Shown in pieces: positions 25,855 through 33,165 of a stretch of DNA of 44,974 nt. The notes below the pieces were generated by a model, which worked only from the letters and a program-made list of their open reading frames with translations, had not been told where the DNA came from and did not search any database. A program made the translations under genes and the position numbers. The stretch comes from Collinsella sp. GTDB lineage: Bacteria > Actinomycetota > Coriobacteriia > Coriobacteriales > Coriobacteriaceae. How positions within the stretch are numbered: position 1 is the first letter of the stretch; every line of letters starts with the position of its first letter. The DNA lies in the NCBI GenBank assembly GCA_019414645.1, contig DXLP01000006.1:32244-77217 (forward strand). Direction: 5' to 3'.

Positions 25855-26248
25855 AGAGCTCGGCTCCTTTCTTCCTGGCCCTGCGCCTCGCGCGCCGTCC
25901 CGGGCGGCCCGGGCGCGGCGAGCCCTCGGGGAGGCTCCCGGCGAGGCAGGGCTCGTACGCGAGCAGCTGCGGGGAGAGCTCGTGGGCCGCCAAAAGCGGC
26001 AGCAGCTCCTCGGCGCGCATGCCGAAGGGCCGCCAGAACCCGGCAAGCCAGAACGGCATGCTGCAGAGCATGATCGGGAAGGCCGCGTCCGCGACGTCTG
26101 CGCGCAGGCCCAGGTGGACGAAGGCCGCCGCCCCGATGGCGCTGCCGAAGCCGAGCGACACGCATGCGAGCGTGCGCAGGCTCATCTTCCCGACGATCTT
26201 CTCCTCGTACTCGCCGATGTCCTTCTGCACCGGTATCCTGAGCGCCAT
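25823..26248 (-). CDS. PrgI-family conjugation membrane protein
   Basis: The 141-residue product begins with the typical PrgI start (IPVQKDIGEYEEKIVGKMSLRTLACVSLG). It has two transmembrane helices and a basic Arg/Pro-rich C-terminus (RPGRPGRRARRRARKK). PrgI proteins are small integral components next to VirB4 in Gram-positive conjugation systems, a VirB3-like role. It overlaps the VirB4 start by 32 bases. Confidence 0.88.
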   Translation of the reverse strand: MALRIPVQKDIGEYEEKIVGKMSLRTLACVSLGFGSAIGAAAFVHLGLRADVADAAFPIMLCSMPFWLAGFWRPFGMRAEELLPLLAAHELSPQLLAYEPCLAGSLPEGSPRPGRPGRRARRRARKKGAELYEPTKNQQGE

Positions 26249-26260
26249 CCGCGACGCCCC

Positions 26261-26476
26261 CTATGCCGGCAGCCAGGACGTGTCCAGCTGCCCGAAGTAG
26301 ACCGACGCGGCGATGATGATCGCGCCGCCGGCGATGGTGGATATGGCGGTCGCGATCTGCGGGCCGCCCTGCTGCTCCCTGATGGCCAGGCCGAGCGAGA
26401 CCGCGCCCCAGACGACCAGGAAGCCGCCGAGGAAGGTCACGCAGCCCGACACGAGCTTGATGACGTTTGCGAGCAT
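26261..26476 (-). CDS. Maff2-family / VirB2-like small membrane protein
   Basis: The 71-residue product has two hydrophobic helices (VTFLGGFLVVWGAVSLGLAI and ISTIAGGAIIIAASVYFG), as in Maff2-family proteins of Firmicutes and Coriobacteria conjugative elements. It lies between the VirD4 and PrgI genes, matching the pilin-like or channel subunit position. The start at 26476 follows AGGAG. A perfect hairpin (CCTCCCCCGC/GCGGGGGAGG around 26519) sits upstream. Confidence 0.82.
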   Translation of the reverse strand: MLANVIKLVSGCVTFLGGFLVVWGAVSLGLAIREQQGGPQIATAISTIAGGAIIIAASVYFGQLDTSWLPA

Positions 26477-26560
26477 GCTGCTCTCCTTTGCTTTCGGTTG
26501 ACGATGTTCCTTGCTGCTCCTCCCCCGCGGCGGGGGAGGCCCGCGCCCTCCGCGGCCCCG

Positions 26561-28351
26561 TCACGATGCGCCGTCCTTCCGCCTGCGGTACTCCGCGAAG
26601 TCGAACGGGCCTTGGCGGGCGGCCTCCTCGAGCCGGTACTTCCGGTCCATGAGCGGCATGCACCCGTTCACGAGCACGAGCGCGTCCTCGCGCGGCATGC
26701 GCGCCACCTCGGCGGGCTGTATGAGGTCGCGCTCGGAGATGCCGCGGTTCACGGTCCGGGTCCAGCCGGCGCCCCGCGAGTCGCTCTGCGTCTCGCTCGC
26801 CACCGTCTGCTTGCCGGCCATCTTGCTGATCTCCTCGTTGGTCTCGTTCGCCTTGCCGCCCAGGTAGAGCAGCGTGTCGCAGGCGTTCACGATGGTCTCG
26901 GCGTTGTTGTCGCCGTAGGTCTCCTTCAGCTGCGAGAGCGACTGGGCGATCATCGAGACGGCGATGTTCCTGCTGCGGGTGACGGCGATTGTCCGCTCGA
27001 AGTCGGGTATGCGCCCGATGTTGGCGAACTCGTCGAAGACGAAGTGCACCGTCGTGGGCAGCGAGCCGCCGTGCGCCTCGAGCGCCTCGGCGCAAAGCGC
27101 GCTCACGGCCGTGTCCATGAGCAGGGCGAACAGGAAGTCGAAGGTCGAGTCGGTGTCGCTCATAGACGCGAAGAGCGCGACCTTGGCGCCCTCGTCGCCC
27201 ATGTGGGCGAGGTCGAGCTCGTCTTTGGAGGTGAGGTCGCGCACGGCGCGGATGGAAAGCGGCTTCAGGCGGACGTTGCAGCTCGAGAGCATCGACTTCA
27301 TGGTGTCGCCGGCGGCCACGCGGAACTCGCGGTAGCTCGCGAGCGCGAAGTCGTCGGGGGGCGCGGGCTCGCGGACCTTGACCCACTCCCACGCGCCGTC
27401 CTCCTCGGCGAAGCCGCGCAGCGATCCGCCCTCCGCCGAGGCGCCGCCGCGCCTGACGTAGCGCTCGCCGGTCTCCAGCTCGCGGAACACCATGTCGAGC
27501 GGGCTCATGTAGCCCGGGTCGTCGCGGGCGTCGGCGAGCGAGAGCAGCGTGAGCAGCCCGTCGAGGTTCCGGTCGGCGGGCTCGCAGTGCATGACGAGGT
27601 AGGCCGTGAGCGCGGTGTAGACCAGGCGCTCGGCCTTCTCCCAGTAGGGGTCGCCCTTGTGGTCGGCGTCGCCCTCGGTGTTGGCGACGATGCCGCGGGC
27701 GAAGCGGATGACGCCCGCCTCGTCGCGTATGTAGGCTATGGGGTTGAAGCGCATGGAGCGCGTGAAGTCGATGGTGTCGAACGCGCGGATCTCGTAGCCG
27801 AGCTCCGCCAGCGCGCCGCCCATCTCGCGGATGAGCGTGCCCTTCGGGTCGGTCACGAAGAAGCTGGCGTTGGCCTGCAGGAGGTTCGGCTTGACGTAGT
27901 AGCGCGTCTTGCCGGTGCCCGGGCCGCCCACCACGAGCACGTTGTCGTTGGTGTCGGTGGAGAGGTCGAACCTGCGGCTCACGAGGCGGATGCGCGCGTT
28001 GTCGGTGAGGATGATGTTGTTGTCGGGGTCCTTGGGGTCGCCGAAGGGCGCGATGTCCTTGCGCGTGGCCCACCTGGAGCTACCGTGCTCCTCGCCGTCG
28101 CGCCGGGCGCCCTTGGATCCCATGGAGCGCGCCCAGGCGACGAGCGCCGCGCACGCGCAGGCGGTCCCGGCGCACAGGGGAAGCGCCTCCGTTGAGAATA
28201 CGCGCCCCGCGCGGAGCGCCGCGGGGACCGCCGCCATGGCGGCCTCCGGGTCGAGGATCGGGCTCGCGCCCGACGCCGCAAGGGCCGCGGCCGCGAAGTC
28301 TCCCGCGGCGAACGCCGCCGCGGCCAGCGCTGCCGCCGCCTGCCACCTCAT
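26561..28351 (-). CDS. VirD4/TraG-type conjugation coupling protein
   Basis: The 596-residue ATPase links the relaxosome to the secretion channel. It has N-terminal membrane segments (FAAGDFAAAALAASG and ALPLCAGTACACAALVAWA). Walker A is VVGGPGTGKTRYYVKPN (about residue 145), followed by FFVTDPKGTLIREMG. The Walker B region is TTVHFVFDEFANIG (about residue 430), followed by SMIAQSLSQLKETYGD. ATG 28351 overlaps the PcfB-like stop by four bases. The gene order PcfB-VirD4-Maff2-PrgI-VirB4 is the standard Firmicutes and Coriobacteria conjugation core. Confidence 0.95.
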   Translation of the reverse strand: MRWQAAAALAAAAFAAGDFAAAALAASGASPILDPEAAMAAVPAALRAGRVFSTEALPLCAGTACACAALVAWARSMGSKGARRDGEEHGSSRWATRKDIAPFGDPKDPDNNIILTDNARIRLVSRRFDLSTDTNDNVLVVGGPGTGKTRYYVKPNLLQANASFFVTDPKGTLIREMGGALAELGYEIRAFDTIDFTRSMRFNPIAYIRDEAGVIRFARGIVANTEGDADHKGDPYWEKAERLVYTALTAYLVMHCEPADRNLDGLLTLLSLADARDDPGYMSPLDMVFRELETGERYVRRGGASAEGGSLRGFAEEDGAWEWVKVREPAPPDDFALASYREFRVAAGDTMKSMLSSCNVRLKPLSIRAVRDLTSKDELDLAHMGDEGAKVALFASMSDTDSTFDFLFALLMDTAVSALCAEALEAHGGSLPTTVHFVFDEFANIGRIPDFERTIAVTRSRNIAVSMIAQSLSQLKETYGDNNAETIVNACDTLLYLGGKANETNEEISKMAGKQTVASETQSDSRGAGWTRTVNRGISERDLIQPAEVARMPREDALVLVNGCMPLMDRKYRLEEAARQGPFDFAEYRRRKDGAS

Positions 28352-28899
28352 CTCTCGGGCCCCTCGATATGTCGCGGGCCGCGGTCCCGGCCGGGGCCCT
28401 GGCTGTGGGCCCTCGACGCCTCGCGCGCCCGCTCGGCGCGCTCCGCCAGCCGCTCGGGCGCCTGGCGCCTCTCGGCGATCTCGGAGAGCCGCTCCCTTGC
28501 GCGGTCGGCGGCCTTGCCCGTCTCTTGCTCCAGCTGGCGGAAGGCCTTGTCGACCTCGGGGGCGTCCTCCACCTTGAAGAGCAGCCAGTCGCGGCCCTCG
28601 CCGGGGATGATGTGGTGCTCGACCGACGCGGCGCGCAGCTTGTCGGAGACGACCTCCTTGATTGTCGCGTACTCGGGAAGCCCCGAGAGCTCCTCGAGGC
28701 TGAGCTTCGCGTAGGTCGGCACGCCGTCGGCCGCGAGGGCCTCGACGCGCCCGCCGGCGATGGTCCCGCGGATTCCCGCGAGGCGCTCGGAGAGCTCCCT
28801 CGCGCTGCGCGCCATTGCCTCGGCGCCGGCCTCCTGGCCGATCCTCAGCATCCAGTCGAGCAGCTTGCCGCCCGCCTCGTCCCCGTAGTCGCTCGCCAT
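28348..28899 (-). CDS. PcfB/DUF3801-family conjugation protein
   Basis: The 183-residue product begins with the DUF3801/PcfB layout: DWMLRIGQEAGAEAMARSARELSE, then IKEVVSDKLRAASVEHHIIPGEGRDWLLFKVEDAPEVDKAF, then a charged helical tail. PcfB-type proteins are relaxosome adaptors that help recruit the processing complex to VirD4, whose gene follows with a 4-base overlap. GGGAGG precedes the start. A predicted terminator lies only about 27 bases upstream. Confidence 0.85.
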   Translation of the reverse strand: MASDYGDEAGGKLLDWMLRIGQEAGAEAMARSARELSERLAGIRGTIAGGRVEALAADGVPTYAKLSLEELSGLPEYATIKEVVSDKLRAASVEHHIIPGEGRDWLLFKVEDAPEVDKAFRQLEQETGKAADRARERLSEIAERRQAPERLAERAERAREASRAHSQGPGRDRGPRHIEGPER

Positions 28900-28925
28900 C
28901 CCGCGCCTCCCTTCCAGTCGAGATG

Positions 28926-28948
28926 AAAAAGGGGCGCCTTCGCGCCCC
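28926..28948 (-). terminator. Intrinsic terminator inside the conjugation operon
   Basis: On the minus strand GGGGCGC (28948-28942) and GCGCCCC (28937-28931) pair around a 4-base loop, then five U residues follow. It lies between the 177-aa gene and the PcfB/VirD4 block, so it should reduce expression of the downstream conjugation genes unless it is bypassed. Confidence 0.75.
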
Positions 28949-28956
28949 GGTCGTCC

Positions 28957-29490
28957 CTATTCGGCCCCGACGGCCCTCTCGCGCGCCATTGGGGCGCGGG
29001 CTTCCTGCCCGGCGTGCGCGCGGCTCGCCTCGCGGGCGGACGCGGCGCGCTGCGCCAGCGGCTCGGGCGCCTTCTCGTGCAGATGGGCCCATTCGCCGCT
29101 GCGGCACTGCTCCGGCGTCGCCTCGCACATGTCGCGCATGGCGCGCTCGAACCGCTCGGGCTCCTGGGCGATGGCGCCGAAGCTCCAGCTCTCGAAGCCG
29201 GTCCACGCGTCGCCGTCGCGCTTGAGCGTCCACCACTCGTCGCCGCCGTTCACCTGCTGGATGAACGCGAGGTCGCGGTAGCAGAACCCCTGGCGTATGG
29301 CCCAGTTGCCCGAGCCCAGCGCCTCGCGGAGCCTGTCGACGCTGTCCGTGCGGGAGAACTCGTAGGGGTACTCCTCGAGGAACGGGTCGTCCTGCCAGTC
29401 GAAGCCGCCGACCTTGAGCCAGCCGTTCTCCTGGCACTTTTCCACGAGCCCGTCGTGCTCGCGGCCGGTTATCCTCTCGAAGCCGTCCAT
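28957..29490 (-). CDS. Conjugation-associated protein of unknown function, 177 aa
   Basis: The product has a compact N-terminal domain (MDGFERITGREHDGLVEKCQENGWLKVGGFDWQDDPF) rich in Trp and acidic residues. It ends with the same type of Ala/Arg/Glu helix seen in the PcfB-like and 152-aa proteins (AQRAASAREASRAHAGQEARAP). GGAGGG 5 bases before ATG 29490 defines the start. No domain name is recognised. It is first after the replication block and before an internal terminator, so it may be expressed with the regulatory genes. Confidence 0.7.
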   Translation of the reverse strand: MDGFERITGREHDGLVEKCQENGWLKVGGFDWQDDPFLEEYPYEFSRTDSVDRLREALGSGNWAIRQGFCYRDLAFIQQVNGGDEWWTLKRDGDAWTGFESWSFGAIAQEPERFERAMRDMCEATPEQCRSGEWAHLHEKAPEPLAQRAASAREASRAHAGQEARAPMARERAVGAE

Positions 29491-29642
29491 GGACCCTCCG
29501 CCTTTCGTTTGTTGCTTGGCGGGCGGCGTCCTCGCGATGGGGGGCACGGTGCGAGTCGGAGCAGGCGTGCGTGCTGGCGCGTCGGCGCCGCCCAAGACGT
29601 GTATAGCGATTTCGATTGCGGCGGCGACCGGGGCCGCCCGCG

Positions 29643-29680
29643 ATGGGTCGAGCTGGGTCGAGCCGTCCGCGCCTCCACGG
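29643..29680. repeat. Tandem GGGTCGAG repeat upstream of the 177-aa gene
   Basis: The sequence GGGTCGAGCTGGGTCGAGC then ...GCCTCCACG matches 31683-31720 upstream of the excisionase-like gene (GGGTCGAGGTGGGTCGAGC ... GCCTCCACG). Two copies in front of two leftward genes suggest a shared operator for an element-encoded regulator. Confidence 0.6.
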
Positions 29681-29692
29681 GAAGCGCACAAG

Positions 29693-30481
29693 CTAGCCGC
29701 GCCGGCGCCTGTCCCTTCCGCCCAGGTAGACGGGCCTGCAGGTCTGGGAGATCCTGCTCGCGATCGCCTCTGCCGTGACGCGCTCGCCGCGCCTTGCGAG
29801 CCTGTCCGCCAGCGCGCCGGGCGCGTAGTTCGACGTGACGATGGTCGGGCGCATGTCCTCGTAGCGCGCGTCGAGCACGCTGAACACGGTGCCGACGGAC
29901 CACTCGGTCGCGTCCTCCTTGCCGAGGTCGTCGAGCACGAGGACGTCGCACTTGGCGTAACGCGCGACGGCGGCCTCGGTGCCGCCCTCGTCGAACGTGG
30001 CCTTCACGCGCTCGAGCATGCCCTTGGCGGTCGTGAAGGCGACGTCGTAGCCCGCCTCGGCGAACAGTCTGGCCATGGCGGAGGCGGCGTGCGTCTTGCC
30101 GGCGCCGACGCCCCCGTGTATGTAGAGCCCGGCGCCCCCGTTGCCTGCGAACGAGGCGATGTACTCGGCGAACTCGGGGCGGTCGGCCTCGGCGGCCCAG
30201 TAGCGCCTGGGGATGCCCGCGCGCGAGAGCGCCTTCTCCCGGCGGGCGGCCTCCTCCTTGGCGGCGAGGGCCGCGCGCCTTCGCGCCTCGGCCTCCCGCT
30301 CGCTGGCCGCGCCCTCGCACGGGCAGGGGGCGGCGGAGACCCAGGCGACCTTTCCCGCCAGCGCCGCGCCGAGCGGATCGAGGGCGGCGCCGCAGTGCGG
30401 GCACGCCCTCGGCTCCGGCTCGTCGAAGGAGAGCCCGGCCGCCCGGGCCTGCTCCAGGGTGATGAGTCCCGCTCGGTCCAT
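29693..30481 (-). CDS. DnaC/IstB-like helicase loader ATPase
   Basis: The 262-residue product has a short zinc-binding-like N-terminus (CPHCGAAL ... CPC), a charged helix, and an AAA+ domain. Walker A is IHGGVGAGKTHAASAMA (about residue 120), Walker B is VLVLDDLGKE, and sensor 1 is PTIVTSNY. The end resembles DnaC/DnaI loaders (RLARRGERVTAEAIASRISQTCRPVYL). ATG 30481 was chosen because AAGGGG is upstream; an ATG at 30541 would overlap the previous gene. Immediately after the initiator-like gene, it would load the host replicative helicase at the element's origin. Confidence 0.85.
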   Translation of the reverse strand: MDRAGLITLEQARAAGLSFDEPEPRACPHCGAALDPLGAALAGKVAWVSAAPCPCEGAASEREAEARRRAALAAKEEAARREKALSRAGIPRRYWAAEADRPEFAEYIASFAGNGGAGLYIHGGVGAGKTHAASAMARLFAEAGYDVAFTTAKGMLERVKATFDEGGTEAAVARYAKCDVLVLDDLGKEDATEWSVGTVFSVLDARYEDMRPTIVTSNYAPGALADRLARRGERVTAEAIASRISQTCRPVYLGGRDRRRRG

Positions 30482-30495
30482 CGGGCGCCCCTTCC

Positions 30496-31011
30496 TTATC
30501 TTCTGAAGTCCTTGTTGTCCCTTTTGCTTATTGGGTGGCATATCGTCAGGGGTTTCCCTGTCATCTCGTCAGGGGTTCGGGCTGCGAACCCTGACGGTTC
30601 GTCACCCTTGTTCGCGGCGAACCCTGTCATTTCGTCACCCTTTCGCGCCGGGAACCCTGACGAACCGTCAGGGGTTGCCAGCGCTCCGGGCGGCAGCCTC
30701 TCGCGCACGATGCGGTACCGCTTGGTGGCGTGCCCGCGTGCCGGGGCGTGCATGCCGCACTCTTCGATGAGGCCCCGGTCGAGCAGGTCGCGGATGGCGC
30801 GGTGGACGCTGCGCTCCGGCACGTTGAGGAAGCGGGCCAGGCCGCCCTTGCTCTCGAAGTAGCAGCACCCGGCGTCGCAGAAGCCGAAGATGCGCGCGTA
30901 GACGAGCAGGGGAAGGCCGGAGAGGCCCAGGTCCGCCATCATGAAGTGCCGTACCGTCGTGAACTCGCGCGGGGAGGGGCCGTCGCGCCCCCTCGGGCCT
31001 GTGGCCGCCAT
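30496..31011 (-). CDS. Replication-initiator-like winged-helix protein with internal iterons
   Basis: The 171-residue product has a winged-helix N-terminal domain (MMADLGLSGLPLLVYARIFGFC ... GLARFLNVPERSVHRAIRDLLDRGLIEE, about residues 24-85). This is similar in layout to the N-terminal domain of RepA_N/DnaD-type initiators. The C-terminal part consists of four 11-residue repeats around T/S-G-F-x-A-R/N-K-G-D-E. At DNA level these are 33-bp iterons with palindromic cores. RepA_N initiators are known to carry their origin iterons inside the coding sequence, and a helicase loader follows, so this gene and its 3' end are probably the element's initiator and oriV (inference). Confidence 0.72.
   Translation of the reverse strand: MAATGPRGRDGPSPREFTTVRHFMMADLGLSGLPLLVYARIFGFCDAGCCYFESKGGLARFLNVPERSVHRAIRDLLDRGLIEECGMHAPARGHATKRYRIVRERLPPGALATPDGSSGFPARKGDEMTGFAANKGDEPSGFAARTPDEMTGKPLTICHPISKRDNKDFRR
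30556..30673. repeat. Four 33-bp iterons with 19-bp palindromic cores (candidate oriV)
   Basis: Cores start at 30556, 30589, 30622 and 30655, exactly 33 bases apart. Each fits CCCTG(A/T)C(A/G)-NNN-CGTCA(G/C)(G/C)G. The last core, CCCTGACGAACCGTCAGGG, is a perfect inverted repeat around three bases. A further half-site CGTCAGGG lies at 30544-30551. The 33-base period keeps the frame (11 codons) and places sites about three helical turns apart, on one face of the DNA. Confidence 0.88.
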
Positions 31012-31016
31012 CGGCG

Positions 31017-31265
31017 CTAGCCCCTTCTGGGCGAGCCGACGATGCTGTTCCGCTCGACCCATGCGACGAGCTCGTCGTGCAGCACGATGCCGTCGCGAGT
31101 CTTGCCGCCGATGTAGCGGATCGGGAACGGGTCGTCGGGGTCCTTGGCGAGCCGGTACATGGCGTCGCGGCTGATGCGCAGCATCGCGCACGCCTCGTCG
31201 GCGCCGAATATCGCGTTGGTCGATGCGATGAGCCTCACCTGGCTCCTGCTAGTGCTCTTGGTCAT
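31017..31265 (-). CDS. Helix-turn-helix DNA-binding protein (excisionase/MerR-like)
   Basis: The 82-residue product carries a winged HTH of the excisionase/AlpA type (FGADEACAMLRISRDAMYRLAKDPDDPFPIRYIGGKTRDGIVLHDELVAWVE). It ends 5 bases before the initiator-like gene's start, so the two are one transcript. It may regulate the conjugation operon or act as a recombination directionality factor. Confidence 0.8.
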   Translation of the reverse strand: MTKSTSRSQVRLIASTNAIFGADEACAMLRISRDAMYRLAKDPDDPFPIRYIGGKTRDGIVLHDELVAWVERNSIVGSPRRG

Positions 31266-31343
31266 GGTCGTCCTCGAGCTCCTTTCGTCTCGAGGCTCCC
31301 TCGCGTGCCCGGCCGCGGGCGGCTCCCGGGGCGGTCGCCGCCG

Positions 31344-31562
31344 TCATTTCCTGCCACTCCTCGACTCGATGTAGGCGTCCACCGACGCCCTCGACACCAG
31401 GAGCTTCCTGCCGAGCCTGTACGAGTCGATCTCTCCCGACCAGATGAGGTCGTACGCCTTGTTTCTGCTCGCCCTCATGTACTCCTGCATCTCGATCACC
31501 GTCATCCATTCGTCGCGGTCCTGGTTGCCCTCGGGCGTGGCGCATTCAGCTGTGCGTGCCAT
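31344..31562 (-). CDS. Excisionase-family (Xis-like) DNA-binding protein
   Basis: The 72-residue product has the typical excisionase helix-turn-helix with wing (TVIEMQEYMRASRNKAYDLIWSGEIDSYRLGRKLLVSRASVDAYIESR). GGAGG 6 bases before ATG 31562 sets the start. No integrase gene lies next to it in this window, so it may act with an integrase elsewhere or as a transcription regulator at the head of the leftward operon. Confidence 0.85.
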   Translation of the reverse strand: MARTAECATPEGNQDRDEWMTVIEMQEYMRASRNKAYDLIWSGEIDSYRLGRKLLVSRASVDAYIESRSGRK

Positions 31563-31682
31563 GGTTCCTCCAATCTTCCCGTGCGGCACCGTGCGTGCAC
31601 GCCGCGCGGCACAGTGTCCCTTTTCGTCTGCGCGACGATTGAACCGCCTGATGGCGCTTGGCGCGCACGACGGGAGCGGAGA

Positions 31683-31720
31683 CGGGTCGAGGTGGGTCGA
31701 GCTGGTCGGGCCTCCACGAA
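31683..31720. repeat. Tandem GGGTCGAG repeat upstream of the Xis-like gene
   Basis: Second copy of the repeat at 29643-29680. It lies about 120 bases before the Xis-like start, a position fitting an operator or promoter element. Confidence 0.6.
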
Positions 31721-31760
31721 ACGGCCATGAGCCGTGCGCCTTAGCTGCCAGCTAATGCGC

Positions 31761-31791
31761 AGAAAAGTAAAAGGCGCCCATGCGGGCGCCT
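31761..31791 (-). terminator. Terminator upstream of the conjugation operon head
   Basis: The minus strand reads AGGCGCCC-GCAT-GGGCGCCT followed by TTTACTTTT. It would block transcripts coming from the DUF3800 island into the conjugation operon. Confidence 0.75.
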
Positions 31792-32050
31792 GCCTAGGAT
31801 CGAAGATTGTTCGGTTGTGGTCGGAATGCTCGTCTTCCGCGGTGCTGTCGTCCGGGGTCCGGCATCTGTCGTTCGCCTCTTCTGTCGTGTTTGATGTTGC
31901 GTGTTCTGCGAGCGACCTTGCGCTGGCCTGCCGGCCCGTTGCCCCAGGTGCACCCTGATAAATGGTACCCATCCGTTGGGACACGGACATTGCGGGAGGG
32001 CTTTCTGGGCAAGCTGGGATGGACGAGCGGCGGGGTTCTAAATGTAATAA
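31792..32050. other. Gene-free stretch between conjugation operon and defence island
   Basis: Composition shifts here from very GC-rich to mixed. No reading frame with codon support or start signal is seen on either strand. It may contain a recombination boundary, but I could not find matching direct repeats marking attachment sites. Confidence 0.4.
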
Positions 32051-32179
32051 TTCGAGCTAGAGGGCCTTGTGCTCTATTTTGCAAAACGCGAGGTACGCAA
32101 TCAACTCGACGATTTCCCCGAACCCTTTCTGAACCAATGGGGAGCGAATGCGGAAGCCATTAAGGCATGCAAGAAATAG
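32051..32179 (+). pseudogene. C-terminal gene remnant of unknown family
   Basis: A frame directly after two stop codons reads ELEGLVLYFAKREVRNQLDD, then a Pro/Trp-containing segment, to TAG at 32179. It looks like the tail of a real protein (balanced composition, helix then short turn) but lacks a start with a ribosome binding site. Probably a leftover from an insertion or deletion at this boundary. Confidence 0.35.
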
Positions 32180-32183
32180 GGGC

Positions 32184-32243
32184 AAAAAAATAGGGCAGAA
32201 TCGCTCTCACGATCCCGCTCCGCAAACCCGAGGGTTTCTAACT
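32184..32243 (-). ncRNA. Small structured RNA, copy 1, downstream of DUF3800
   Basis: The RNA begins near CCAGTTAGAAACCC and forms hairpin 1 (AAACCC-TC-GGGTTT). It then forms a second hairpin (GCGGA...TCTGC enclosing ATCG...CGAT) followed by CCCTA and a seven-U tail. It is nearly identical to copy 3 (41366-41425) and shares structure with copy 2 (41498-41559). Its own promoter lies immediately upstream. Conserved RNA motifs next to DUF3800 genes and next to abiF genes are known from comparative genomics; this RNA fits that idea. Confidence 0.75.
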
Positions 32244-32248
32244 GGAAC

Positions 32249-32278
32249 CTATTATGCAGCTAAGTGGCGTCTTATCAA
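32249..32278 (-). promoter_or_regulatory. Promoter of small RNA copy 1
   Basis: The minus strand has TTGATA (32273-32278), an 18-base spacer and TAATAG (32249-32254), or 17 bases to ATAATA. Start would be near 32243, at the beginning of the conserved RNA. Confidence 0.7.
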
Positions 32279-32336
32279 CCCCCCGCGTAACAGACTCCAT
32301 TGTCGGTAAACGCTCCGCCAAGGGCTGATCGCCTCC

Positions 32337-33008
32337 CTAGACGAGCTTCTTGCGCGTCTCCTTCAGTATGCCCTTCTTGAAATCGGACCACTTGCCGAAG
32401 AACTTCTCGTCCGTCGCGGTGGCGGTGTGCTCGGCGTATTTGATCGCGGTGAGTTCCATGGTGCAGATGTAGTCCGCCGCCTGCGAAAGCCGGTACTCGG
32501 AGGGCTGCGCCGATCGGTAGACGACGGCGTCCTTCGACAGCGCGTACTCGACCGCGCGATGGAGTGACTCGGCGATGGAGCGCTGGCCGTTGTCGTAATA
32601 GACCTTGACCATATCGTAGGATTGCAGCTCCGCGAGGTTGTCGAACAGGAAGTTCACGATATCCCTTCGCATCGCCCCCGCGAGCTTGTCGAGCGAGGCG
32701 AACTGCTTGGTCGCGTATGCGAAGGTGTGGTACTTTACGGGCATGTGGCGGAAGAAGACGCGGAACGAGCCGAGCATCATCTTGCGCGTCCTCAGGTCGA
32801 GCCCCGAGTACTGGTCCTTGCCGTTCATGAGCGGCGACGCATGGAAGGGTATGTCCGGGAGCCCCTTGGCGCGAAGGGCGCCCTCATATGCCGCGATCGA
32901 ATTCGCGATGTTTTCGGATTGGTCGTGCATGACGACGGTGAGCAGGTAGTGGCGGTCGGAGAGGCCGTCGCTTCCCGACTCGTCGACGAAGATGCTGAGT
33001 TCTCGCAT
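32337..33008 (-). CDS. DUF3800-family protein (RNase H-like fold), RNA-associated defence candidate
   Basis: The 223-residue product starts with the family's acidic strand (MRELSIFVDESGSDGLSDRHYLLTVV). It continues with the central acidic position (YDMVKVYYDNGQRSI) and ends with the typical QAADYICTMELTAIKYAEH helix. These Asp residues suggest a metal-dependent RNase H-like nuclease. AGGAG 4 bases before ATG 33008 sets the start. A promoter, a short leader and an intrinsic terminator lie directly upstream, and a structured RNA with its own promoter lies downstream. DUF3800 proteins are associated with conserved RNA motifs and defence islands; the activity is not established from sequence. Confidence 0.88.
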   Translation of the reverse strand: MRELSIFVDESGSDGLSDRHYLLTVVMHDQSENIANSIAAYEGALRAKGLPDIPFHASPLMNGKDQYSGLDLRTRKMMLGSFRVFFRHMPVKYHTFAYATKQFASLDKLAGAMRRDIVNFLFDNLAELQSYDMVKVYYDNGQRSIAESLHRAVEYALSKDAVVYRSAQPSEYRLSQAADYICTMELTAIKYAEHTATATDEKFFGKWSDFKKGILKETRKKLV

Positions 33009-33024
33009 TGTTCTCCTGGATAAG

Positions 33025-33113
33025 AAAAAAGCCGGGGAAAACGTCCCCGGCACTTGGAAGCCTTCCTAACGGAAAACCAATTACCTTATATCATGTACTG
33101 TCCGGAAATTCAA
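33025..33113 (-). promoter_or_regulatory. Promoter, short leader and terminator in front of DUF3800
   Basis: TTGAAT (33108-33113), 17 bases, then TATAAG (33085-33090) gives a start near 33078. About 30 bases on, GCCGGGGA/TCCCCGGC (33051-33031) with a six-U tract forms an intrinsic terminator. The DUF3800 ribosome binding site follows at once. Most transcripts should stop as a roughly 50-nt RNA; readthrough makes the DUF3800 mRNA. The same layout (RNA, terminator, toxin) is used by type III toxin-antitoxin systems. Confidence 0.72.
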
Positions 33114-33165
33114 GGGAGCTCGAAGCGTTTCCAGACGTCGGCGGAATCTCAAAGCCCGCTCGCCA

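Noticed and set aside
30556..30673. Regular repeats suggestive of a small CRISPR array
   Set aside because: Repeats are 33-bp back-to-back units inside a coding frame with no unique spacers and no cas genes.
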